This document shows positions 51,145-59,540 of a stretch of DNA of 64,000 bases, in pieces (the first letter of the stretch is position 1; each line of letters starts with the position of its first letter). Source of the stretch: Pedobacter sp. PF22-3 (lineage in GTDB: Bacteria > Bacteroidota > Bacteroidia > Sphingobacteriales > Sphingobacteriaceae); NCBI RefSeq assembly GCF_026239555.1, contig NZ_JAPIVP010000018.1, positions 62,001 through 126,000 on the forward strand. Reading direction: 5' to 3'. Position numbers and translations under genes: made by a program. Under the pieces are notes generated by a model, which saw only the letters and a list, made by a program, of their open reading frames with translations, had not been told where the DNA came from and searched no databases.

Positions 51145-51498
51145 TTATGCCGAGAAACTCGTGCCACAGCCGCAAGTACTGGTTGCATTGGGGTTAACGA
51201 AAGTAAAACCACGCGAATTTAAACCATCCTGCCAGTCGATCATCATGCCCATTAAGTACATCTGATGTGCTTTATTCATGAAAACCTTAATGCCCTCAAT
51301 AAAATATTCCTGATCGCCATCTTTTTTCTGATCAAACCCTAAAACGTAGTTCATGCCAGCGCAACCACCGCCCTCTACGCCAACGCGTAATCCGTAATCC
51401 TCGCCAATCTCCTGCTGATCTTTTAATTTATATAACTCTTTAGCTGCTCCTTCAGAAAAAGTAACTGGTGCAAATGCTGTATCAACTGTTGTGCTCAT
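51145..51498 (-). CDS. Iron-sulfur cluster carrier, IscA/ErpA family
   Basis: A 117-residue A-type carrier that accepts [2Fe-2S] or [4Fe-4S] clusters and delivers them to apo-enzymes. The three conserved cysteines are in GGGCAGMNYVLGF (about residue 47) and in TCGCGTSF at the C-terminus, spaced as in the family. IscA, SufA and ErpA cannot be told apart by eye. Its promoter shows TATATTTG on the minus strand at 51521-51528. Confidence 0.93.
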   Translation of the reverse strand: MSTTVDTAFAPVTFSEGAAKELYKLKDQQEIGEDYGLRVGVEGGGCAGMNYVLGFDQKKDGDQEYFIEGIKVFMNKAHQMYLMGMMIDWQDGLNSRGFTFVNPNATSTCGCGTSFSA

Positions 51499-51520
51499 GT
51501 TATTTAAATTTTATCTGTTA

Positions 51521-51528
51521 CAAATATA
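51521..51528 (-). promoter_or_regulatory. -7 element of the IscA-like gene
   Basis: Reads TATATTTG on the minus strand, 22 bases before the ATG. Confidence 0.5.
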
Positions 51529-51590
51529 AATAATAATGTACATTTTTGCTTTTAACGGACAGTTAATATTACTGTACTTAAACAATACTT

Positions 51591-52121
51591 ATGAATATAC
51601 AACAGATTTTAATCGATATAATAATCTTATTTGCAGGCATTTTCATTGCATTAATGGCAGTTTATTATATGTTGAAGAATGATATCCAACGTTTCTTTAA
51701 CTTAAAAAATATTGAACTGAACAAAGAAAGCCGCGCGCATATTTTGCCCTTACGCTTGCAGGCGCACGAACGTTTAATTATATTTATTGACCGTATTAAT
51801 CCGGCTAACTTACTTGTTCGTTTACATCAGCAAGGAATTGCAATCGCTACTTTACAAGCTGGAATTTTAAATGAAATCCGCTCAGAGTACCAACATAACA
51901 TTACCCAACAATTGTATATAAACAGTGTGACTTGGGGGGTGGTAAGAAAATTAAAAGATGATACCATTGCCATGGTCAATAATGCCGTACAAGGTTTACC
52001 CGCCGATGTAAATGGAATTGAACTCAGCAAAGCAATTTTACAGCACATGGCCAGTATAGATGAAAATCCTTACGATTTAACAATCGAATTAATCAAGAAA
52101 GACATTCATATGCTTTTTTAG
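51591..52121 (+). CDS. Conserved hypothetical protein with one N-terminal membrane helix
   Basis: A 176-residue protein anchored by one helix (IIILFAGIFIALMAVYYML, residues 9-27) with a cytoplasmic helical domain. Distinct stretches are LPLRLQAHERLIIFIDRINP and RSEYQHNITQQLYINSVTW, which I associate with a conserved Bacteroidota protein of unknown function. It is divergent from the IscA-like gene across 92 bases and followed by a low-complexity spacer. Confidence 0.7.
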   Translation: MNIQQILIDIIILFAGIFIALMAVYYMLKNDIQRFFNLKNIELNKESRAHILPLRLQAHERLIIFIDRINPANLLVRLHQQGIAIATLQAGILNEIRSEYQHNITQQLYINSVTWGVVRKLKDDTIAMVNNAVQGLPADVNGIELSKAILQHMASIDENPYDLTIELIKKDIHMLF

Positions 52122-52290
52122 GGTTAACTGGTTAATCGTTTAAATCGGTTAATTGCTTGAATAAATTATTAGCCGTTTTGCTTAGTTAACCGATTAACCA
52201 GTTTCAACAATTAACCAAATAAGTTATGAACTATCAAACCGTTGACTACGAACCAGCAAAGAACTAATGGCTAATAAACCATTGAACTAA
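52122..52290. repeat. Low-complexity spacer built on TTAAC/GGTTAA words
   Basis: Repeated AACTGGTTAATCG, TTAACCGATTAACCAG and AACCATTGAACTAA words, some of them inverted copies of each other (GGTTAA against TTAACC). Much of 49547-49751 has the same kind of words. No open frame. Confidence 0.45.
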
Positions 52291-52295
52291 CCAAT

Positions 52296-53843
52296 ATGAG
52301 CGAGAACAAGCATACCACCACTTCGGGGATTGAAATAAAAGCTTTGTATACCGAGGCGAAACCAATGGAAGAGCTACCTGGAGAGTTTCCTTTTACCAGG
52401 GGAATTCAGAAAGATATGTACCGTGGCCGCTTGTGGACGATGCGGCAGTATGCCGGTTTCTCGACCGCTGAAGCATCAAACAAGCGTTATCATTATTTAT
52501 TGGCTCAGGGAACAACCGGATTATCTGTTGCTTTTGATCTTCCAACGCAAATTGGTTACGACTCTGATCATGAAATGGCTGATGGAGAGGTAGGCAAGGT
52601 GGGAGTGGCTATCGATTCATTAAAGGATATCGAAATTTTATTTGATGGTATTGAGCTGAAAAATATCACGACTTCGATGACGATCAATGCAACGGCTTCA
52701 ATTTTGCTGGCCATGTATATTGCGCTGGCCAAAAAACAAGGTGCAGATTTAAAGCAGATTTCGGGCACTATACAGAATGATATTTTAAAAGAATATGCAG
52801 CGAGAGGAACATACATCTATCCGCCAAAGCAATCTATGCGGTTAATTACCGATATTTTTGAGTTTTGCAGTAAAGAAGTACCTAAATGGAATACCATTTC
52901 CATCTCTGGCTACCATATTCGCGAAGCTGGCTCTACGGCTGTGCAAGAACTTGCGTTTACATTGGCTAATGGCAAAACTTATCTAAAAGCCGCTTTAGAT
53001 AAAGGTTTAGATATAAACATCTTTGCCAAACGTTTGTCATTCTTCTTCAATTGCCATAATAATTTCTTTGAAGAAATAGCTAAATTCAGAGCTGCAAGGC
53101 GTATGTGGGCGAAAATTACTAAAGATTTGGGCGCAACAGATGAAAAGGCCCAGATGTTAAGGTTCCACACCCAAACCGGAGGTTCAACCTTAACCGCGCA
53201 ACAGCCATTAAACAATGTGATCAGGGTTAGCAACCAGGCTATGGCTGCGGTTTTAGGTGGAACACAGTCGCTGCATACCAATGGTTATGACGAAGCGCTT
53301 TCACTTCCAACAGAATCTGCTGCGAAAATTGCTTTACGTACTCAACAGATTATTGCTTTTGAGAGTGGGGTTACCGATACGGTAGACCCACTGGCGGGGT
53401 CGTTTTTTGTAGAAAGTTTAACAGATGAAGTAGAAGCCGCTGCCTGGTCTTATATCGATAGGATAGATGCCATGGGAGGATCAGTTAATGCCATTGAAAG
53501 CGATTATATGCAGAATGAAATTGCTGTTGCAGCTTATCAATATCAAAAAGAAATAGAAAGTGGCGAAAGGATCTCGGTTGGGGTAAACAAGTTTACGCAA
53601 GAAGAGGAAGGTTTAACTGAGGTATTCAATATAGATGATTCTATCCGCAAGCTGCAATCTGAAAAACTTGATCATTTAAAATCTACCCGAAACCAGGTAG
53701 CGGTTGAGCAAGCGCTGCAGCAATTGGGCGAAGCGGCCAAAGGTGAAGCCAACCTGATGCCCTTGATTATTGATGCCGTTGAAAAATATGCTACGCTTGG
53801 CGAAATTGCAGATGTATTCAGAAATATTTTTGGGGTTTATTAA
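52296..53843 (+). CDS. Acyl-CoA mutase large subunit, methylmalonyl-CoA mutase family
   Basis: A 515-residue TIM-barrel subunit without the C-terminal cobalamin-binding domain; a separate B12-binding subunit is needed. The active-site run TMRQYAGFSTAEASNKRYHY (near residue 50) and LSVAFDLPTQIGYDSD (near 78) are strong family markers; Tyr at the substrate position as in methylmalonyl-CoA mutase is kept. The LPTQ-GYDSD form is also shared by isobutyryl-type mutases, so the exact acyl-CoA is not certain, although methylmalonyl-CoA is the default in Bacteroidota. No small subunit is adjacent. Confidence 0.88.
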   Translation: MSENKHTTTSGIEIKALYTEAKPMEELPGEFPFTRGIQKDMYRGRLWTMRQYAGFSTAEASNKRYHYLLAQGTTGLSVAFDLPTQIGYDSDHEMADGEVGKVGVAIDSLKDIEILFDGIELKNITTSMTINATASILLAMYIALAKKQGADLKQISGTIQNDILKEYAARGTYIYPPKQSMRLITDIFEFCSKEVPKWNTISISGYHIREAGSTAVQELAFTLANGKTYLKAALDKGLDINIFAKRLSFFFNCHNNFFEEIAKFRAARRMWAKITKDLGATDEKAQMLRFHTQTGGSTLTAQQPLNNVIRVSNQAMAAVLGGTQSLHTNGYDEALSLPTESAAKIALRTQQIIAFESGVTDTVDPLAGSFFVESLTDEVEAAAWSYIDRIDAMGGSVNAIESDYMQNEIAVAAYQYQKEIESGERISVGVNKFTQEEEGLTEVFNIDDSIRKLQSEKLDHLKSTRNQVAVEQALQQLGEAAKGEANLMPLIIDAVEKYATLGEIADVFRNIFGVY

Positions 53844-54386
53844 ATGAATAGTAAACCGCTTGTTTTTGTTGCTTAATAACAAATTAAAACTAATGGTATT
53901 CAGATTTGATGACTGGCGATGAAACGATCTAAAATTATTTTGGCTTACATTAAAAATGTGCTTCGAAACTGTCGTAAAACTCATACAATTATCGCTTTTA
54001 ATGGAATGTTTTAAACTTTTCTCTTGAATCGATATTTATTTATTTTAGTTATGGCTTTGATTTTCAGTTTATTTGAGATTTAATAATGCTAAAACGGTTA
54101 AACAATTGCTAGAATGGCTTAAATTTTGCTTTTAAAGCAGCAATTCGACGTGATGAAAGAATACTGATGATAAATAATAATTAATGTGGATAACCCATGT
54201 TAATAAATAGTTATCAACATAAAAAATTGAGGTTAAGCGGGCTACTATATTCCTTATCAGTATGTTACGATTTATTTGAAATTTTTGTTTAAAATGTTGA
54301 TAATTTTGTCAATATTCGTAGTCCCTAAACGGACCATCCCTTTAATTCGAATAGGCACTGTAAACCAATAAATTATAGAAATCGCA
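53844..54386. other. AT-rich region upstream of dnaA, candidate replication origin
   Basis: Non-coding except for a doubtful 31-residue frame at 53919-54014. It contains three DnaA-box-like sites: TGTGGATAA at 54185-54193 (perfect reverse of TTATCCACA), TTATCAACA at 54211-54219, and TGTTGATAA at 54295-54303 (reverse orientation, one change). They lie in an AT-rich stretch with runs such as AAAAAATTGAGG. An origin here or a dnaA autoregulatory region are both possible. Confidence 0.5.
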
Positions 54387-55817
54387 ATGGAAAAAACTTG
54401 TACAGAAGTGTGGAAGAACTGTCTTCAAATTATTAAGGATAATATTCCGGGCCAAAGTTTCAAAACTTGGTTCGAGCCAATAACGGCTCTTAAATTGGAA
54501 GGCAAGGTTTTAACCATACAGGTGCCAAGTTTGTTCTTTTACGAATGGCTTGAAGAACATTATGTGGGCTTGCTGCGCAAGACCGTAAAAAAACAACTTG
54601 GAGAGGATGGCAGGTTGGAATACAACATCGTTGTAGATAAATCATCAAACAGCGGTAATCCTTATACGACCAATATGCCCTCAAATGGAAATGGAGCGGA
54701 GGCAAAGGTACAATCGATGCCGATTCCGGTTTCCATTAATAAGGATATTAAAAACCCATTTATTATCCCTGGATTAAAAAAATTAAATGTTGATCCACAA
54801 TTAAACGCTAACTATACTTTCGAAAATTATATTGAGGGAGATTGCAATCGCTTGGCACGTTCTGCAGGTTACGCTGTAGCGGCTAAACCAGGAGGTACTT
54901 CTTTTAACCCTTTAATGATTTATGGGGGAGTTGGTTTGGGTAAAACACACCTGGCGCAGGCAATCGGCAATGAGATTAAACGCAGCATGCCAGATAAATT
55001 GGTGATCTACGTAAGTTGTGAGAAATTCTGTCAGCAGTTTGTAGATTCCTTAAAAAACAACACCATTAACGACTTCGTTAATTTTTACCAGGCAATGGAT
55101 GTAATCATCATGGATGATGTGCACAACTTTGCAGGCAAAGAAAAAACACAGGATATTTTCTTCCACATTTTTAATCACCTACATCAATCAGGTAAACAGG
55201 TAATCTTAACATCCGATAAAGCACCGAAAGATTTAGCTGGTTTGGAAGAACGTTTATTGAGCCGATTTAAATGGGGCTTATCTGCAGATTTACAGATTCC
55301 TGATCTAGAAACGCGTATCGCTATTTTAAGGAAAAAAATGTATGCAGATGGTATTGAGTTACCAGGCGAAGTGGTAGAGTATGTGGCGCATAACATTGAT
55401 AATAATGTGCGTGAGTTAGAGGGGGCTATGGTATCTCTTCTGGCGCAGGCTACTTTGAATAAAAAAGAAATCGATTTAGCCCTGGCTAAACAGATGTTGA
55501 AGAACTTTATCAAAAATACTTCAAAAGAAATTTCAATGGAATACATCCAGAAATTGGTTTGCGAGTATTTCGAGGTTCCTGTTGATATGGTGAAGTCGCA
55601 AACACGTAAGCGCGAAATTGTTCAGGCCCGTCAGATTTCGATGTATCTTTCTAAAAGTCATACTAAATCATCACTAAAAACAATTGGTGCTTTCTTTGGT
55701 GGCCGCGATCATAGTACCGTAATTTATGCTTGTCAGACTGTGGAAGATTTAATCGATACAGATAAGAAATTTAAAGCTTACGTACACGATATTCAAAAGA
55801 AATTAAAAATGAGCTAA
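54387..55817 (+). CDS. dnaA: Chromosomal replication initiator DnaA
   Basis: A 476-residue initiator: N-terminal helicase-loading domain (CTEVWKNCLQIIKDNIPGQ), a variable linker (about 85-130), AAA+ core with Walker A MIYGGVGLGKTHLA and Walker B VIIMDDVHNF, arginine-finger region LSRFKWG, and C-terminal DNA-binding domain ending in the signature FFGGRDHSTVIYACQTVE. The N-terminal residue of the DNA-binding helix VQARQISMYL is typical. It follows the candidate origin and ends in a bidirectional terminator. Confidence 0.98.
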   Translation: MEKTCTEVWKNCLQIIKDNIPGQSFKTWFEPITALKLEGKVLTIQVPSLFFYEWLEEHYVGLLRKTVKKQLGEDGRLEYNIVVDKSSNSGNPYTTNMPSNGNGAEAKVQSMPIPVSINKDIKNPFIIPGLKKLNVDPQLNANYTFENYIEGDCNRLARSAGYAVAAKPGGTSFNPLMIYGGVGLGKTHLAQAIGNEIKRSMPDKLVIYVSCEKFCQQFVDSLKNNTINDFVNFYQAMDVIIMDDVHNFAGKEKTQDIFFHIFNHLHQSGKQVILTSDKAPKDLAGLEERLLSRFKWGLSADLQIPDLETRIAILRKKMYADGIELPGEVVEYVAHNIDNNVRELEGAMVSLLAQATLNKKEIDLALAKQMLKNFIKNTSKEISMEYIQKLVCEYFEVPVDMVKSQTRKREIVQARQISMYLSKSHTKSSLKTIGAFFGGRDHSTVIYACQTVEDLIDTDKKFKAYVHDIQKKLKMS

Positions 55818-55841
55818 GCTTTTACAGGCTTATTGCTCAAT

Positions 55842-55881
55842 AAAAAAGCAGCCAGATGTTTAAAATCTGGCTGCTTTTTTT
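55842..55881. terminator. Bidirectional terminator between dnaA and the Nudix gene
   Basis: Perfect ten-base stem GCAGCCAGAT/ATCTGGCTGC with a seven-base loop, flanked by six A on the left and seven T on the right, so it can stop transcription both ways. A second inverted repeat, GAGATAGG/CCTATCTC, follows at 55895-55919. Confidence 0.9.
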
Positions 55882-55927
55882 ACCTATAATTTTTGAGATA
55901 GGAATAAGGGGCCTATCTCAGATTTTA

Positions 55928-56476
55928 TTAACCTTTAGCTATTTCTTCGAGCCCGTAAAACAAAGCTGCAACATGTAAGGCCTGGGCTATTTTATTTTCT
56001 TTAATCAGTTGTTTTACTTCTTCAACAGTATATTCTTCAACATTTAAAATTTCATGTTCATCTAAATGCTGTTCATGGGTTTTGATGCCACCTGTTAAGA
56101 AATAAGTGAAGGTTCTGTTATCTGAAGTTGCCGGATTGGGATAAAGTTCAGCAATAAATTTACAGGTTTTAAAACTGTAGCCGGTTTCTTCCAATAGCTC
56201 ACGTTTCACCGCAAACTCCGGAGCTTCATCACCATCAATTACTCCACCGGGAACCTCAAGCGAAATAATATCGGCTGCATGGCGGTACTGGCGTACCATA
56301 ATTATTTTTCCAGTCTCTGTAAGCGCTATTGCATTAACCCAGTTTGGATACTCTAAAACGTAATAATCATCTTTGATCACACCACCCGGAAGTTTCACTT
56401 CATCAACGCGCAAGGTAGCCCACTGTTCGCGTACCAAATATTTAGAGGCAAGTTTCTGCCACTTTTCTATAATCAT
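55928..56476 (-). CDS. Nudix hydrolase, ADP-sugar pyrophosphatase type
   Basis: A 182-residue hydrolase with a complete Nudix box, GGVIDGDEAPEFAVKRELLE followed by ETG (residues about 75-97). The preceding VRQYRHAADIISLEVPGG is characteristic of the ADP-ribose/ADP-sugar group (NudF-like). Likely substrates are ADP-ribose and related sugars, by family. It is convergent with dnaA and shares the terminator at 55842-55881. Confidence 0.88.
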   Translation of the reverse strand: MIIEKWQKLASKYLVREQWATLRVDEVKLPGGVIKDDYYVLEYPNWVNAIALTETGKIIMVRQYRHAADIISLEVPGGVIDGDEAPEFAVKRELLEETGYSFKTCKFIAELYPNPATSDNRTFTYFLTGGIKTHEQHLDEHEILNVEEYTVEEVKQLIKENKIAQALHVAALFYGLEEIAKG

Positions 56477-56512
56477 TTATTTGTATTGTTTATTTAGTTT
56501 AGCGCCATGCGC

Positions 56513-56902
56513 TTAGCATATGTATTGCTGTATTGTTTTCTGGCGGTGCAAATTTACCAAATGTACAATCTTATGCTCATCAGACAAGTATTGATAAACT
56601 AAATTAAGTTTTGGTGCAATGGTTTGGTTACGCTCCTGACTTACGCCTAACTCATAGTACAGAAATTCGCTCAACGAATCCAGCTTTTCAGGAGGAAGGT
56701 TACTTTTAGTTAACCAATTTTCAAAAACAGAAAGGTCTTCATTTTCAAGAGTTTCTTTTGGCAATTGGAAGCCGCCTTCCATAGTTTCTTCAAAAAGTTG
56801 ATTGGCCTCTGCTAATTTACCTTCTAATTTGAGCCCCATAATGCGGGCCAAAACCTGGGCCAGTTTCTGTATTTCTGCTGTAATTAAATCTCTTCTATAC
56901 AT
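56513..56902 (-). CDS. Conserved hypothetical helical protein
   Basis: A 129-residue soluble protein of helical character, with ITAEIQKLAQVLARIMGLKL at the N-terminus and a Lys/Asn-rich middle; no membrane segment, signal peptide or motif. I do not recognise the family with confidence. It lies directly upstream of the Nudix gene (36 bases) on the same strand and probably shares its transcript. Confidence 0.68.
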   Translation of the reverse strand: MYRRDLITAEIQKLAQVLARIMGLKLEGKLAEANQLFEETMEGGFQLPKETLENEDLSVFENWLTKSNLPPEKLDSLSEFLYYELGVSQERNQTIAPKLNLVYQYLSDEHKIVHLVNLHRQKTIQQYIC

Positions 56903-56972
56903 TATTGTTGTAATGTTAGGTTGTTCAAAAGTTAAAATATTCTGTAACGTTCAAAACAAAATCTTTTCCAAT

Positions 56973-57052
56973 CTACGGACTACGGACTACGGACTACGGA
57001 CTACGGACTACGGACTACGGACTACGGACTACGGACTACGGACTACGGACTA
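56973..57052. repeat. Tandem repeat of CTACGGA, eleven copies
   Basis: Eleven perfect head-to-tail copies of the seven-base unit CTACGGA (56973-57049) plus CTA. It ends three bases before the stop codon side of the TPM gene at 57055 and lies 70 bases upstream of the gene at 56902. As 77 is not a multiple of three the array cannot be a neutral in-frame insertion, but it is outside any gene. Confidence 0.9.
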
Positions 57053-57054
57053 AC

Positions 57055-57825
57055 CTACCAGCTTCCGCTGCTACCACCTCCACCAAAGCTTCCTCCGCCA
57101 AAACCACCAAATCCACCGCCTCCTCCACCAGAAGAACCACCGCCCCAGCCACCGCTGCTTCGGCCACCGCCACTTCCAAACAGCATCGCCCAAAATAGTG
57201 CATTAGATGCTCCACGTCCGCCGATTACTTCGCTTCCGCCTCCGCCACCTTTTCGCATAATGATGATAATCACAATTACAATAATAATAATGATGACGAT
57301 GCTACCCGAACCACCTTTTTTTGATGAGGCTTTCGGGTTATCGTTTTTATATTCACCTCTGGTATATTTTATAATCGATGTGGTAGCTTCATCAAGGCCT
57401 GCGTAATAGTTCCCAGCTCTAAAATTGGGTTTAATATCATTATCAATAATACGTTTGGCATAAATATCAGGTAAGGCACCTTCCAGGCCGTAGCCTGTTT
57501 GGATAGAAATTTTTCGATCGCCAACGGCCACAACGATCATAATGCCGTTGTTTTTGCCATTTTGGCCAACACCCCATTTTCTGCCCAGTTCTACGGCATA
57601 TTCATTAATGTCATAATCGCCTATGGATTTTAAAATAGCAACGGCGATCTGTGTAGAAGATGAATCGTTAAAGGTTCCGAGCTTATTTTCGAGCGCCTGT
57701 TTCTGATCTGCCGATAATACATTTGCGTAATCGTTAACTAAAGTGCTAGGCTTTTCTGGAAAATCCTGCGCAAAAGCAAAAGTGAATAATAAACTGAATA
57801 ATGATAAAAGGAATATTTTCTTCAT
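57055..57825 (-). CDS. TPM-domain membrane protein with Gly/Ser-rich tail
   Basis: A 256-residue exported protein. Signal peptide ending at FAFAQ, then a TPM (TLP18.3/Psb32/MOLO-1) domain with VNDYANVLSADQKQALENKL and IAVAILKSIGDYDINEYAVEL; next a membrane segment IVIIIIIVIVIIIIM (about 190-204), and a tail of GGGGSSG-type repeats that should face the cytoplasm or outside. TPM proteins often have phosphatase-like folds without clear activity. It is last of three genes with lemA. Confidence 0.88.
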   Translation of the reverse strand: MKKIFLLSLFSLLFTFAFAQDFPEKPSTLVNDYANVLSADQKQALENKLGTFNDSSSTQIAVAILKSIGDYDINEYAVELGRKWGVGQNGKNNGIMIVVAVGDRKISIQTGYGLEGALPDIYAKRIIDNDIKPNFRAGNYYAGLDEATTSIIKYTRGEYKNDNPKASSKKGGSGSIVIIIIIVIVIIIIMRKGGGGGSEVIGGRGASNALFWAMLFGSGGGRSSGGWGGGSSGGGGGGFGGFGGGSFGGGGSSGSW

Positions 57826-57826
57826 C

Positions 57827-58270
57827 TTATTTGTTTTTTAGGTTATCCATAAAAACAATATCGTTCGGCAATTCATTAATATCACCTTTTTGCGGAGGGA
57901 AGAATAAAGCTAACTTTTCTCCAGCCAATGCTACCCCTGCAATAATCCCATCAGCCAGATTACCTTTCGCAAAATGTGCTGTCATGGCAATTTTAGTAGT
58001 TTCCCAAAAGTTGTCAGGTACCACTTGGTGAATGCCAACATCGCCTATAATGGCAAATTTATGGTCGGCATGTGCCAGGTAGATCAGCACACCATTTCTT
58101 TTTGCAGTTTTATCCATATCCAGTTTAGCAAAATATTCGGTGGCCTTTTCATACGGATCGCCTGCGCAATGTTTATCAATAGCAATCCTAATTTCTCCGG
58201 AAGTTGCTCTTTCTGCATCGGAGATTGCATTTGCTATTCTTTCTTGTTCAATATCTGAAAATAATGGCAT
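57827..58270 (-). CDS. TPM-domain protein without membrane anchor
   Basis: A 147-residue soluble relative of the TPM domain: ERIANAISDAERATSGEIRI at the N-terminus, NGVLIYLAHADHKFAIIGDV in the middle, then HFAKGNLADGIIAGVALAGE. No signal peptide. One base separates its stop from the ATG of the anchored TPM gene. Together with lemA this is a common trio in Bacteroidota; role unknown. Confidence 0.87.
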   Translation of the reverse strand: MPLFSDIEQERIANAISDAERATSGEIRIAIDKHCAGDPYEKATEYFAKLDMDKTAKRNGVLIYLAHADHKFAIIGDVGIHQVVPDNFWETTKIAMTAHFAKGNLADGIIAGVALAGEKLALFFPPQKGDINELPNDIVFMDNLKNK

Positions 58271-58294
58271 GTACTTATTTTTATATGAAGTAAA

Positions 58295-58335
58295 AAGGGT
58301 AATAAATGTTCAGTTAATAAACATTCACTACCCTT
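58295..58335 (-). terminator. Hairpin between lemA and the TPM genes
   Basis: Bipartite stem: AAGGGTA with TACCCTT and AATGTT with AACATT, then five T on the minus strand after the stem. It may be a partial terminator or a processing point between lemA and the TPM genes. Confidence 0.5.
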
Positions 58336-58354
58336 ATATGTTGTGTTAAGAATA

Positions 58355-58936
58355 TTAAAATTCTACTTTAGGTGCGTCTTTTGCAGAAGCATCAGCCTCA
58401 AAATATCCTTTAGGTTTAAAGCCGAACATGCCAGCAGTTAAATTGGTAGGGAAAGATCTGATTTTACCATTATATTCCTGTACTGCATCGTTAAAATCTT
58501 TGCGGGCAACAGTAATCCTGTTTTCGGTACTTTCCAACTGTGCCGATAAATCACTAAATTGTTGTGTAGCCCTTAGTTCAGGATAATTTTCAGTGATGGA
58601 TAATAATTTACCCAAAGCCTGACTCAATTGTCCTTGAGCAGCCTGGTATTTTTGAATGTTCTCTGGTGTTAGCTCATCAGCTTTAACCGTCATCTGGGTT
58701 GCTTTTGCACGTGCTTCGGTTACTGCTGTTAAAGTACCCTGCTCAAATTTAGCTGCACCTTTTACGGTAGCCACCAGGTTCGGAATTAAATCTGCTCTTC
58801 TTTGATACTGGGTTTGCACGGTTCCCCATTTCGATTTAACGTTCTCATCCAATTTAACCATGCTGTTATATCCGCATGAACTTAAAGTGCTCACTGCAAT
58901 AACTGCAGCTAAAAATCCAAATATTAATCTTTTCAT
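58355..58936 (-). CDS. LemA-family lipoprotein
   Basis: A 193-residue LemA protein: lipobox STLSSCGYN (Cys near residue 21), then the family core NVKSKWGTVQTQYQRRADLI and PNLVATVKGAAKFE and the C-terminal FNDAVQEYNGKIRSFPTNL. LemA proteins are coiled, periplasm-facing and of unknown function, often next to TPM genes as here. It is the first gene of the leftward run. Confidence 0.93.
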   Translation of the reverse strand: MKRLIFGFLAAVIAVSTLSSCGYNSMVKLDENVKSKWGTVQTQYQRRADLIPNLVATVKGAAKFEQGTLTAVTEARAKATQMTVKADELTPENIQKYQAAQGQLSQALGKLLSITENYPELRATQQFSDLSAQLESTENRITVARKDFNDAVQEYNGKIRSFPTNLTAGMFGFKPKGYFEADASAKDAPKVEF

Positions 58937-59540
58937 TTTTATGGTTTTGTCTTTTTAATAGAATTGATTTATGGTCAATTTACGAATTAGATATCAAATT
59001 GCATGCCTTTGTTACACTTTGAATGATTATATGACAGGTTGGCAAGGGCTACAATAATTAATGAGGTGAAATTTGGATGTTTTGGTTGGCGAATGGAATA
59101 ATGAACCGGCCTTATATCCAACCGTTTTTTTGTTTGGAGCGCAGGGCCTTTTCGGTTTTTTTTAAGTGCGTTTCCGCTCTCCGCTTTATCCCGATGAAAA
59201 CCTCTAAAACAAGCAAGCGCACCAAAATATTATATAATCTGGTGCTTAATCGGGATGCCCGCTCCGATCGGGGCTAAAAACTTTGGGCTGTGGCACAGAA
59301 AACCAGCATAGTAGCAGAAAAATAACTTAATTAAACCTGATCGAACGGATGCCTCCAATTTTTCATTGGGGCAGAAGGGAGAGCGGGACTATAGTTTCCA
59401 ATGAAATACTGCAATTGCTTTCCAAAAAATATAAAAGTATCACTTTAGTCTGCTAATAGTTTTTATTCATAATCTGAAATCATCAAATATGCTATCAGAT
59501 GCCTATCTTTGTACTGTTCGGGATAAAAACCTGACTAATT
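58937..59540. other. Intergenic region with a structured repeat-like element
   Basis: About 600 bases without a convincing gene. The middle (59130-59400) has nested inverted repeats: ATCCCGAT (59188-59195) with ATCGGGAT (59249-59256), inside which GCACCA (59219-59224) pairs with TGGTGC (59240-59245); then CCGATCGG and, further on, CCTCCAAT/ATTGGGG. It reads like one mobile or structured repeat unit. Confidence 0.5.
59504..59511 (+). promoter_or_regulatory. -7 element of the FAD oxidoreductase gene
   Basis: TATCTTTG, consensus TAnnTTTG, 29 bases before the ATG at 59541. Confidence 0.5.

Noticed and set aside
53919..54014. 31-residue basic frame in front of dnaA
   Set aside because: No promoter motif near it, position in a probable origin region, and a length easily met by chance.
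56973..57052. CRISPR-like array
   Set aside because: Units of seven bases without spacers; the repeats at 8583-9135 likewise lack the repeat-spacer plan and cas genes.
56802..57053. Open frame with repeated Thr-Thr-Asp-Tyr-Gly units
   Set aside because: It is the translation of the CTACGGA array plus the reverse of another gene; no promoter or family support.
59077..59277. 66-residue frame in the structured element
   Set aside because: It runs through nested palindromes and has no coding character.
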